DNA from: Betaproteobacteria bacterium
GTDB taxonomy: Bacteria > Pseudomonadota > Gammaproteobacteria > Burkholderiales > Burkholderiaceae_F
Assembly: GCA_005882215.1 (NCBI GenBank)
Contig: VBCK01000131.1
Coordinates: 1 to 37,195, forward strand
Direction of reading: 5' to 3'
Length of the DNA: 37,195 bases
The number at the start of each line of letters is the position of its first letter. Position 1 is the stretch's first letter. The position numbers and the translations under genes were made by a program. The notes below the pieces were generated by a model. That model saw nothing but the letters and a program-made list of their open reading frames with translations, was not told the DNA's origin and ran no database searches. This document shows, piece after piece, positions 30,212 through 37,195 of the stretch.

Positions 30212-30240
30212 ACTCTAGAGCATCACGTGTTTCCGGTCAA
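30212..30240 (-). promoter_or_regulatory. Sigma70-type promoter of the dcw cluster (Pmra)
   Basis: TTGACC (30240-30235) and TAGAGT (30217-30212) on the minus strand are separated by exactly 17 bases. The predicted transcription start, near 30205, gives a leader of about 100 bases that begins with the MraZ box. No other comparable promoter is visible upstream of mraZ. Confidence 0.7.
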
Positions 30241-30379
30241 GGTGAAAAGGGCTGCTTTTCCCAGTCTCTACAAGCACTTAGGACACAAAGCTCACGCGGG
30301 AAAATTATCTTGAAACCCGCATGGAATTAGCCACGTAGCGGGCTCTCTCAAAGTGATTTCTCAACTCGGCCGGCGACGC

Positions 30380-31975
30380 TCAGTCGCGCGCCCGTACGCC
30401 GATCAGATGCGTGGTTTTCGGCCCGCTGCCGATGTGGAAGCGGCGCACGGCCTGCTCCAGCACGCGATCGGCTTTCGTCACACGCTGGTGTTGATGCAAA
30501 TGCTCGAGCCAGGAGTCGCTCAGAAAGGTCTCGATGAAGCGGCCCTCCTCGGCAGGATCCTCGAACAGCCTCCAGTCGTAGGCACCGTCGCGACGGCGCT
30601 CCCGCGCGTACTGGCCGAGCGCCTCCAGAAACGGCTCGCGGTTCTTCGGATCGATGTGGTATTCGACCGTCACCAGGACCGGTCCGCGGTCCTTCTCGAT
30701 TGCGCGAGTCGTTACCGGGGCGGCCCAGTGCATCGACGGCGAAAAGTCGACGTTCGCGCCCGTCTGTAATTTCCATCGCCAGGTCAGCCGAATCGCGACC
30801 ATCGCACCCGCGGCCGCGAGGAACAGGGCGGCGGGCAGTCCGGCGACTGCAGCAACCTCTCCCCAAATCGCGCTCCCGAGGGTCAGCGCACCGAATATGA
30901 CGGTTACGTACATCGCGAGTCCGCGACCGCGAACCCATTCGGGCAACGCGACCTGGGCCGAGACGTTCAGGGTGGACAAGGCAACGGTCCACGACGCACC
31001 CGCGACGAGGCTCGCCGCAACCGCCGTCACGGCGTCATGGGCGAGCGCAAACAATCCGGTCGCTGCGGAGGTCGCGACAGTGGCCGCCGCCAGCAGCCGG
31101 TCCGGGTCCAAGCTTGCTTTCAACCACGGCAGCGCGAACGCACCGGCCACCGCCGAGGCTCCGATGGCACCGAGCAGCGTCCCGTACAACGCGGGGCCGC
31201 CCGCGATCTGACTGCGTGCAACGAGCGGCAACAGCGCCCAGTAGGCGCTGGCAAACGCGAAGAACCCGATCGCTCGAATCAGGGTCGCGCTCAGATGGGC
31301 GTTATATCGCGCGTGCCGAAGACCGGCGCGCACGGCGCTGCCGAACGGCTCGGGCGGCAAGTGTTCGGCACTGTCTTTCGGCGGACGCCACCATACGAGG
31401 GCCGCGATGACTCCAATGTTGCTGAACGCATTGAGCCAGAACGGCGCCGCAATTCCCGCCGCGCCGGCGATGACGCCGCCAAGCGCCGGCCCGACGGCAC
31501 GGCTGACGTTGATGCCCAGGCTGTTCGCAGCAACGGCAGAGGACAGATCCGACCTCGGCACGAGCTGAGCCACCACCGCTTGCCAGGCCGGAGCCGTGAC
31601 GGCCGAACCCACGGTCACGATGAAGCTGAACAGCAACAGACTGTTCGGTGTGATCAGATGCAGCCAGACCAGCACCGCAAACGCAGCCGAAGTGATCATG
31701 ATCGCGAACTCGCCGCAGATCAGAAACAGGCGTCGATCGACGATGTCCACCAGCGCGCCGGCCGGAATTGCGAACAGAAACATCGGCAGGCTGTTGGCGA
31801 CCTGAACCATCGATACGATGAACGGGTCCGGATCGAGGCTCGTCATCAGCCAGCCGGAAGCGACGTTGTACATCCAGCCGCCGACGTTCGAGACGACGGT
31901 CGCCGTCCAGATCAGCGCGAACGCATGGTGGCGAAACGGAGCCCACGCGGAAGCGGTTGCGCGCGGTTCACTCAT
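30380..31975 (-). CDS. MFS transporter of the MFS_3 (enterobactin-exporter-like) type with C-terminal soluble domain
   Basis: A 531-residue membrane protein. The first 400 or so residues hold about 11-12 transmembrane segments, with the MFS loop GALVDIVDRRLFLICGE and the family-typical NSLGINVSRAVGPALGGVIAG. A cytoplasmic domain of about 120 residues follows (from about 410), with VLVTVEYHIDPKNREPFLEAL and HQRVTKADRVLEQAVRRFH, resembling antibiotic-biosynthesis-monooxygenase-like ferredoxin folds. The combination is known in this transporter class. Substrate unknown; export of a small molecule is an inference. It is 52 bases downstream of the malic enzyme gene on the same strand, with no recognisable terminator between, so co-transcription is possible. 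Confidence 0.88.
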   Translation of the reverse strand: MSEPRATASAWAPFRHHAFALIWTATVVSNVGGWMYNVASGWLMTSLDPDPFIVSMVQVANSLPMFLFAIPAGALVDIVDRRLFLICGEFAIMITSAAFAVLVWLHLITPNSLLLFSFIVTVGSAVTAPAWQAVVAQLVPRSDLSSAVAANSLGINVSRAVGPALGGVIAGAAGIAAPFWLNAFSNIGVIAALVWWRPPKDSAEHLPPEPFGSAVRAGLRHARYNAHLSATLIRAIGFFAFASAYWALLPLVARSQIAGGPALYGTLLGAIGASAVAGAFALPWLKASLDPDRLLAAATVATSAATGLFALAHDAVTAVAASLVAGASWTVALSTLNVSAQVALPEWVRGRGLAMYVTVIFGALTLGSAIWGEVAAVAGLPAALFLAAAGAMVAIRLTWRWKLQTGANVDFSPSMHWAAPVTTRAIEKDRGPVLVTVEYHIDPKNREPFLEALGQYARERRRDGAYDWRLFEDPAEEGRFIETFLSDSWLEHLHQHQRVTKADRVLEQAVRRFHIGSGPKTTHLIGVRARD

Positions 31976-32027
31976 GCCTGCGAGGGCACTTCAGTTGCCC
32001 TCTACGGCTTGGGCATAGGGGGTCGCG

Positions 32028-33701
32028 TCAGCTTTTGGACGCAACCGCGTCATAGGTCGGCTCCCACTGACGATGGACTACGTTGCGGCGCAGCTCGCCC
32101 AGTGTCGAGGCGGGCGCCAGACCCTGGCGCTGCGCCTCGGCGCCGACCGCGACCGCCACTTCCACCGCGATCCGGCGCAGATCCCGGATGGCGGGAAGCA
32201 AGGGCGCGTCCAGGGCGCCGAGTGCAGGCGTCTGTTCGCCCAGCGCGCGTCCGGCGGCCAGCAGCATCTGATCGGTGACGCGGCGGGCGCCGCTGGCGAT
32301 GACGCCCAGGCCGACCGCCGGGAATATGAACACGTTGTTGCACTGGGCAACCGGTATGCGTCGATTGCCGAACTCGACCGGTGGGAAGGGCGAGCCCGTT
32401 GCGATCAAGGCGCGTCCCTCGGTCCATCGGATGAGGTCCGCCGGAACGGCTTCCGACTTTTCCGTCGGGTTCGACAACGGAAATATGATGGGACGCCGAA
32501 CCTTGCGGGCCATCTCGCGCACCATCGGTTCGGTGAACGCGCCTGCCGCGGTGGACAGGCCGATCAGGATGGTGGCTTCGATGTTCGCGATGACCTCGCC
32601 CAGCGCGATCTTTCCAGGTTCTCCCCGCCGCCAACCGGCGATGCGCTCTTCGGGCTGGGCGTAACGGCGCTGCGCCGGCGTGAGGTCGGTTCGCCCCGAG
32701 TGCAGCAAGCCAGCGAGATCGACGATCCAGAAGCGCCGCCGCGCATCCTCTTGCGAGAGGCCGTCGGCAACCATTGCCGCGCAGATGTAATCGGCCACGC
32801 CCGTCGCCGCCGACCCGGCGCCCAAAAAGACGACCTGCTGCTCCCGCATCGCGCTTGCCGCAACCTTGATCGCCGCACTGATCGCACCGAGGGCTACGGC
32901 GGCCGTGCCCTGGATGTCGTCGTTGAAGGTGAGCAACTCGTCGCGATAGCGTTCCAGAATCGGACGCGCATGGGGCGTCGCGAAGTCTTCCCACTGCAAG
33001 AGGGTCTGGGGCATCTCCGCCTTGACCGCCGTTACGAACTGGTCGATGAAGTCGAAGTAGCTTTGCCCCGCGACGCGCTCGTGGCGCCAGCCGAGGTATT
33101 CGGGGTCTTCCAGCCGCTCGGTGTTGTTGGTGCCGACGTCGAGCACGATCGGCAGCGTGCGGGTCGGGTGAATGCCGCCGATCAAGGAGTACAGCGAGAG
33201 CTTGCCGATCGGGATGCCCATGCCGCCGACACCCTGATCGCCGATGCCGAGAATCCGTTCGCCGTCGGTGACGACGATCACGTCGACGTCGGGACGTGGC
33301 CGGTTTGCCAGCAGCTCGCGGACTCTGTCGCGCAGTGGATAGGCGATGAACAGCCCTCGCGGGCGGCGGTAGATGTGGGAAAACTCCGCACACGCCTTGG
33401 CAACCACCGGGGTGTAAACAATGGGCAGCATCTGCTCGACGTGATCGAGCAACAGCCGATAGAACAGCGTTTCGTCGGTGTCCTGAAGGGCGCGAAGATA
33501 GATATGCCGTTCGAGGTCGTCCTGCTTTCTGCTGAATGCCATGTAGCAGCGGCGACTTTGCTGTTCCAGAGTCTCCACGACCGGTGGCAGCAAGCCATCC
33601 AGGCCGAGTGCCCCGCGCTCGTCCAACGTGAAGGCCGTGTCCTTGTTCAGGGCGGGATCTTCGAGCACCGCGGTGCCGCGCGGAATCGTTGGCTGCGACA
33701 T
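32028..33701 (-). CDS. maeA: NAD-dependent malic enzyme (malate to pyruvate)
   Basis: Oxidative decarboxylation of malate to pyruvate and CO2. The 557-residue product matches the large MaeA/SfcA form. Motifs in order: LPIVYTPVVAKACAEFSHIYRRPRGLFIAYP (with the catalytic tyrosine), VVTDGERILGIGDQGVGGMGIPIGKLSLY (catalytic lysine), LLTFNDDIQGTAAVALG (metal and malate ligands), the nucleotide loop VFLGAGSAATGVADYI and FPLSNPTEKSEAVPAD. ATG at 33701 is preceded by GGAGGA; a longer frame upstream lacks a ribosome site. It is 51 bases downstream of dctA, which imports malate, so the two form a metabolic pair. NAD preference is inferred from family type. Confidence 0.95.
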   Translation of the reverse strand: MSQPTIPRGTAVLEDPALNKDTAFTLDERGALGLDGLLPPVVETLEQQSRRCYMAFSRKQDDLERHIYLRALQDTDETLFYRLLLDHVEQMLPIVYTPVVAKACAEFSHIYRRPRGLFIAYPLRDRVRELLANRPRPDVDVIVVTDGERILGIGDQGVGGMGIPIGKLSLYSLIGGIHPTRTLPIVLDVGTNNTERLEDPEYLGWRHERVAGQSYFDFIDQFVTAVKAEMPQTLLQWEDFATPHARPILERYRDELLTFNDDIQGTAAVALGAISAAIKVAASAMREQQVVFLGAGSAATGVADYICAAMVADGLSQEDARRRFWIVDLAGLLHSGRTDLTPAQRRYAQPEERIAGWRRGEPGKIALGEVIANIEATILIGLSTAAGAFTEPMVREMARKVRRPIIFPLSNPTEKSEAVPADLIRWTEGRALIATGSPFPPVEFGNRRIPVAQCNNVFIFPAVGLGVIASGARRVTDQMLLAAGRALGEQTPALGALDAPLLPAIRDLRRIAVEVAVAVGAEAQRQGLAPASTLGELRRNVVHRQWEPTYDAVASKS

Positions 33702-33752
33702 GAGGCTCCTCCATCCAAACTCAGCGGACACGCGGGATCGTGTCCGCGCCCA

Positions 33753-35102
33753 TCAGAGCGCCTCGCGCTCGAGCGCTTCGCCAAGGTCGACCGGATGAGC
33801 CATCGCGGCATTGAGCTGATCGCGATGGAGCTCGCCTTCCCAGCGACTGATGACGACGGTGGCCAGGCCATTGCCGATCAGATTGGTCAGCGCACGGCAC
33901 TCACTCATGAACTTGTCGATCCCGACCAGAATCGCCAGTGCCTGGATCGGGATGTCGGGGATGATCGTCAGGGTGGCGGCCAGCGTCACGAAGCCGGCGC
34001 CGGTGACGCCGGAGGCGCCCTTCGAAGTCAGCATCGCCACCAGCAGCACGGTCATCTCCTGCCCGAAGCTCAGCGGGGTGTTCGTGGCCTGTGCCAGGAA
34101 CAGCGTCGCCAGCGTCATGTAGATGTTGGTACCGTCCAGATTGAAGCTGTATCCCAGCGGAATCACCAGGCCGACCACCGATGAGGAGGCGCCGAGGCGC
34201 TGCATTTTCTGAATCATCCGCGGAAGCACGGTCTCCGACGAGCTCGTGCCCAGCACGATCAGCAGCTCGTCCTTGATGTATCCGATGAAGCGCAGGATCG
34301 AAAATCCCATCACCCGCGCGATAGCTCCCAGCACGATCAGTACGAACAGGATGCTGGTGGCGTAAAACGTGGCAATGAGCTCGGCCAGGTTGCGCAACGA
34401 CCCGAGGCCATAGGCACCGATGGTAAATGCCATTGCGCCGAACGCTCCCACGGGCGCCAGCCTGACGATCAGGCCGATGATGCGAAAGAACACCTTGCCC
34501 GCGGCGTCGACGGCGCCGTTGATGCGCTGGCCGAGCTCGCCCAGGCGAGAGACGGCGATACCGGTGAGTATTGCGATCAGAAGCACCTGCAGCAGATCGC
34601 CCTTGGCGAAGGCATCGACAAACGTGTTCGGAATGATCGCCAGCAGGTGAGCGACGACGCCCTCCTCCTTGGCGCGCGTCACGTACGCCGCCACGGCATG
34701 CGGATCGAGCGCGCTCGGATCGATGTTGAAGCCCTGACCGGGCTTGACGATGTCGCCGACCAGCAGTCCGATGGCCAGTGCGACCGTGGAAACGACCTCG
34801 AAATAGATCAGCGCCTTCAGACCGACCCGGCCGACCTTGGCCAGGTTGCTCATCGAGGCGATACCGTGGACGACCGTGCAGAAGATCACGGGCGCGATCA
34901 TCATCCGGATCAGGGCGATGAACGCGTCGCCCAGCGGTTTGAGCGCAGTGCCGGTCTTGGGGTAGAAGTGCCCCACCAGCACGCCGATGGTGATGGCGAT
35001 CAGCACCTGGACATAGAGCACGGAGTACCAGGGGCGCGACTGCTTCGGCGCCGCCGCGGCCGGGCCGCCTCCAGTGTCTACCACGACATTGCCAGACGTC
35101 AT
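33753..35102 (-). CDS. dctA: C4-dicarboxylate transport protein DctA
   Basis: DctA imports succinate, fumarate and malate with protons or sodium. The 449-residue product has about eight transmembrane helices and the re-entrant loop motifs of the DAACS family: [16 protein letters not shown] (serine-rich loop), [43 protein letters not shown] and the final [28 protein letters not shown]. The ATG at 35102 has GAGGGGAGGGG upstream. About 20 residues of glycine/alanine-rich sequence precede the first helix. It lies just upstream of the malic enzyme gene on the same strand, consistent with growth on C4 acids. I see no clear sigma54 site for DctD-type control in the 92-base gap. Confidence 0.97.
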   Translation of the reverse strand: MTSGNVVVDTGGGPAAAAPKQSRPWYSVLYVQVLIAITIGVLVGHFYPKTGTALKPLGDAFIALIRMMIAPVIFCTVVHGIASMSNLAKVGRVGLKALIYFEVVSTVALAIGLLVGDIVKPGQGFNIDPSALDPHAVAAYVTRAKEEGVVAHLLAIIPNTFVDAFAKGDLLQVLLIAILTGIAVSRLGELGQRINGAVDAAGKVFFRIIGLIVRLAPVGAFGAMAFTIGAYGLGSLRNLAELIATFYATSILFVLIVLGAIARVMGFSILRFIGYIKDELLIVLGTSSSETVLPRMIQKMQRLGASSSVVGLVIPLGYSFNLDGTNIYMTLATLFLAQATNTPLSFGQEMTVLLVAMLTSKGASGVTGAGFVTLAATLTIIPDIPIQALAILVGIDKFMSECRALTNLIGNGLATVVISRWEGELHRDQLNAAMAHPVDLGEALEREAL

Positions 35103-35194
35103 GTGGACACCCCTCCCCTCGTTTTCAGAGTTTCGGCTTTTAGCGTCACGATCCGGTAACGGCGAGCACAGCTTATCCGAAAGCGTCGAACGCC

Positions 35195-35632
35195 TCAGTC
35201 GTAGCGCACCAGTGCGCAGTCCAGCGGGCCGGCGCGCTTGGCCGCGATGCCCCGCCGCAGGTCGGTCAACACGCCGGGAACCGCCTTGAAATCGGGAACC
35301 ACCACCAGGGCGCAGTCGAGCCGTCGCGTCCTGCCGGGTGCGGCCGGCTCCTGGCCGCCGGGCTCGTCCGGGGCTACATCGACCATCTTGCTGCGAATTT
35401 TTTCGAGGTGATCGCAAGTCATCTCGAACTTGGCCCGGCCGAAGAGCACGAGCTTTTCGGGTCCCGGGCAGGAGATCGGGAAGTAGAAGCCATCGGTCGT
35501 TGCGCCCGCGGCCCAGGCCACTGCGACTTCATAGCTGTGGTGGCTTGAGCTTGGGTTTGCGTCGGGAGTCGAGCACCCGGCGAAGCCCAGCGCGAGAAGT
35601 GAAAGCGCCGCCGCGCGAGTGACCAAGGGCAC
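35195..35632 (-). CDS. Predicted lipoprotein of unknown function
   Basis: A protein with a lipobox: basic start, hydrophobic [14 protein letters not shown], then [12 protein letters not shown], so lipid attachment at the cysteine is likely. From the GTG at 35632 the product has about 145 residues; an ATG at 35707 would add 25 residues and make the signal peptide unusually long. Neither start has a good ribosome site. The mature part has three further cysteines (ISCPGP, MTCDHL, LDCAL) and two similar C-terminal phrases ([11 protein letters not shown] and LDCALVRYD). No family recognised. It is 92 bases upstream of dctA on the same strand. Confidence 0.7.
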   Translation of the reverse strand: MPLVTRAAALSLLALGFAGCSTPDANPSSSHHSYEVAVAWAAGATTDGFYFPISCPGPEKLVLFGRAKFEMTCDHLEKIRSKMVDVAPDEPGGQEPAAPGRTRRLDCALVVVPDFKAVPGVLTDLRRGIAAKRAGPLDCALVRYD

Positions 35633-35723
35633 TGCCCGGCAAGGCCGCCTTGCGGCACAGTGCGAGTGAAGGGTTTTCAGCACGGCACTCGAAAACTCAC
35701 CCAGCATCTTAAGGAGCGACAGG

Positions 35724-35834
35724 ATGGACTTGAAGGCGAACGAGGTGCTTGCTGTGCGGTTTCGCCTTCACGCCGACAAATCCAGCCGCGCGTTGCCGCA
35801 TTTTCATGGACCGGCATGCCCGGCACTGGGCTAA
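35724..35834 (+). CDS. Possible 36-residue small protein
   Basis: ATG at 35724, preceded by AAGGAG seven bases upstream, opens a frame of 36 codons (MDLKANEVLAVRFRLHADKS and onward) ending at TAA. The ribosome site is good, but the protein is short and matches nothing I know. Its start is divergent from the lipoprotein gene. It may be a leader peptide, a small gene or chance. Confidence 0.3.
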   Translation: MDLKANEVLAVRFRLHADKSSRALPHFHGPACPALG

Positions 35835-35911
35835 AAAGTACACAGGCGAGATCTCTGCGTTCATGGCTCGGGTGATTTAAGTCATAGCGATCGGCAAACG
35901 GAGAGCTTCAA

Positions 35912-36229
35912 ATGCATCACCACGTTGCGACCACTGGCCAAGCTGCGCGGCAAGACACCTCGTGGAGCCGCACCGCCCGCCGCATTCTGCAACAGCTTCT
36001 CGAAGTCGACCCGGCAGCCATCGACGAATCCCATACGCTGTCCGACTTCGAAGGTTGCAACCTGCCGGACATCGCGGAGAAGCTCACGCCCATGGGCTGG
36101 CGCATCCGCGTGCAGGACCGGATCTTTTCATGCTTCGGCGTCACCTGCGATGTCGACGAGCCCATCTCGACCCTGGTGGCACGAATCGAACTGGCAGAGC
36201 GCGGAGTGCGCTGCACATTGGCGCATTGA
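35912..36229 (+). CDS. Hypothetical 105-residue protein with a carrier-protein-like pattern
   Basis: ATG at 35912 has GGAG eight bases upstream. Residues about 20-95 read ARRILQQLLEVDPAAIDESH, then TLSDFEGCNLPDIAEKL and ISTLVARIELAERG, a spacing of helices like that of acyl carrier proteins. The phosphopantetheine serine of the usual DSL motif is absent (CNL instead), so it would not carry a prosthetic group. This resemblance is by eye and could be chance. A GC-rich stem lies just after the stop. No operon partner is evident. Confidence 0.6.
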   Translation: MHHHVATTGQAARQDTSWSRTARRILQQLLEVDPAAIDESHTLSDFEGCNLPDIAEKLTPMGWRIRVQDRIFSCFGVTCDVDEPISTLVARIELAERGVRCTLAH

Positions 36230-36236
36230 GCCGGCG

Positions 36237-36252
36237 CCCGGCGTAGGCCGGG
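36237..36252 (+). terminator. GC-rich hairpin after the 105-residue gene
   Basis: CCCGGC and GCCGGG pair around the loop GTAG eight bases after the stop codon. No T-run follows. The remainder of the gap to 36444 has a pyrimidine-rich stretch after a GGAGGGG (36365-36382) and a second stem (GGGCCG/CGGCCC, 36415-36433) near the end of the minus-strand membrane gene; otherwise nothing is recognised. Confidence 0.4.
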
Positions 36253-36444
36253 CAACGTAACTCCCCCATCAGAAGAACCAGCGTCACCCAGCGGCTGACC
36301 ACCGAAATTGTTATCTCGATGGCCACGCCTGCAGCGTCGGGTCCACCCTCTTCCCTTCTTACCAGGAGGGGTCTCTTTTCTTTTATACGTGCCGAGTTAG
36401 GGTGTCGCTGGTCGGGGCCGTCAGGTGCGGCCCATTTGAAGCGG

Positions 36445-37059
36445 CTAACTGTCAGGCCTGAACTCGAAGACTTGGCCGTCGTCCCCTTGGCCGTACGGGG
36501 CAACAGTGAGGCGGAAGAGTCCGGAGGGGAGCCTTTCGAACGTCGCGTCGCTCGCCGGGTCGAAGCTTCGAACGATGGTGACGAGCTTTAGCCCAGGCAC
36601 CAAGGGACGTTCTCGCCTCAAGACAATTCCAAAGGACGTGGCGGGGCCGCCGTTCGTCCGGTACACACGGTACGCCGCGTGTTCGCTTTGCAACGCACCT
36701 ACGGGCTCGTAGCTCGTGTCCACGACGAACAGAGAGATAAAGGACGCAAGCAAGAAGAGCGGAATGGAAACGAGGTACGTCACAGCGCCTAGAGTCCAGC
36801 GCCACCCGTTGGGCTTTGCCAGCAACTCCCACGACAGCCAAAAAAGAAGGCACGGCACCGCTAAAAGAAGCGCAATTGCCACCGCGTAATTTGCCGGCGT
36901 GTATTCGAATCGAGGCACAGTAGGCAGCTCGATGAGGGCGACAATTGCCACCACGACAGCCCCTATAGCGGCGAGTACGGTGACGGGTCTAGAGCGCAAA
37001 ACGAGCTCATCGGCCGGAAACCCGCATGGATACTGAGTCTGCGCGATTTTTTGGGTCAC
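36445..37059 (-). CDS. Membrane protein of unknown function
   Basis: A protein of about 204 residues with three hydrophobic segments (roughly residues 27-45, 58-78 and 88-113) followed by a soluble C-terminal domain of about 90 residues (from VVDTSYEPVGALQSEHAAYRV). I do not recognise the family. The GTG at 37059 is the likely start, though its ribosome site is weak. The gene is visibly less GC-rich than the dcw genes. It begins about 25 bases after the 3' end of rnpB on the same strand, so it could be transcribed by read-through or have been inserted there. Confidence 0.7.
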   Translation of the reverse strand: MTQKIAQTQYPCGFPADELVLRSRPVTVLAAIGAVVVAIVALIELPTVPRFEYTPANYAVAIALLLAVPCLLFWLSWELLAKPNGWRWTLGAVTYLVSIPLFLLASFISLFVVDTSYEPVGALQSEHAAYRVYRTNGGPATSFGIVLRRERPLVPGLKLVTIVRSFDPASDATFERLPSGLFRLTVAPYGQGDDGQVFEFRPDS

Positions 37060-37083
37060 CAACGCAGTAAAACCCCGCAGAAA

Positions 37084-37195
37084 AGCAAAGCCCGCCTGTA
37101 CGCCGGATTCTGTGCAGCACGTCGCCGTGCCGTGGCGGTCATTCCTCTAGGCCGGCGCTCGCGCGCCGGCTCAAGCCACCTACCCGCAGCCTCCC
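37084..37195 (-). ncRNA. rnpB: RNase P RNA (3' part, truncated by the window end)
   Basis: On the minus strand, GGCTGCGGGTAGGTGGCTTGAGC..., CCTAGAGGAATGACCGCCACGG and ACAGAATCCGGCGTACAGGCGGGC match the conserved 3' third of bacterial class A RNase P RNA (AGATGAATGACTGYC-type block and terminal P1 strand). The P-stem CCGGCGCGCGAGCGCCGG is intact. The RNA processes tRNA 5' ends. The 3' end near 37084 is approximate; the 5' two thirds lie beyond the window. In Burkholderiales rnpB commonly lies near mraZ, which fits. Confidence 0.93.

Noticed and set aside
30244-30260. GAAAAG/CTTTTC hairpin upstream of the mraZ promoter as a terminator
   Set aside because: Short, AT-rich, no T-run, and not directly after a gene end on either strand.
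36395-36455. GTTAGGG ... GGCTAAC pair resembling integron attC core sites
   Set aside because: The core orders are reversed relative to attC and the R/Y consensus fails at one position in each; no integrase is seen.

Overview
The window looks like a chromosomal segment of a high-GC betaproteobacterium, most probably of Burkholderiales type. The reasons are the gene order mraZ-rsmH-ftsL-ftsI-murE-murF-mraY-murD-ftsW-murG-murC-ddlB-ftsQ-ftsA-ftsZ, followed further on by lpxC, a dciA (DUF721) gene, an M23 peptidase and secA, with RNase P RNA upstream of the cluster. This taxonomic call is an inference from gene order and protein flavour; no search was run. MurE carries the DNPR motif for meso-diaminopimelate, as expected of a Gram-negative cell.

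Layout, left to right. 18-5629: secA, an M23 peptidase and lpxC on the minus strand, with dciA on the plus strand and a tiny two-helix membrane protein gene that begins with GTG and overlaps the end of dciA. 5727-12872: an accessory stretch between lpxC and ftsZ, holding an exported protein with an in-frame 33-bp tandem repeat, an alpha/beta hydrolase, the protein adenylyltransferase SelO, a DUF1345 membrane protein, the remnant of a VOC/glyoxalase gene next to a small unknown ORF, a DUF3291 protein and a membrane fatty-acid desaturase. 12949-30102: the division and cell wall (dcw) cluster on the minus strand, tightly packed with ATGA/GTGA stop-start overlaps. It is headed by a sigma70-like promoter and a four-repeat MraZ box at 30168-30240. 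30380-37059: a second accessory stretch between mraZ and rnpB, holding an MFS exporter, NAD-type malic enzyme, the C4-dicarboxylate carrier DctA, a lipoprotein, two small unknown proteins and a membrane protein. 37084-37195: the 3' part of rnpB on the minus strand, running off the window.

The genes form a coherent envelope programme. MurC to MurF, Ddl, MraY and MurG make lipid II; FtsW and FtsI polymerise and crosslink septal peptidoglycan; FtsL/Q/A/Z build the divisome; LpxC commits carbon to lipid A; the M23 enzyme probably trims or regulates peptidoglycan; SecA exports envelope proteins. MaeA and DctA together would import C4-dicarboxylates and decarboxylate malate to pyruvate.

I see no CRISPR array, insertion sequence, phage or obvious defence system. 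The strongest oddities lie inside essential genes: murC has an in-frame TAA at codon 39 although both flanks still read as good MurC, and ftsA lacks a stop after its C-terminal membrane-targeting helix, running 28 residues on and overlapping ftsZ by 52 bp. These may be base errors in the assembly or real, unusual alleles. They are the first things to check.
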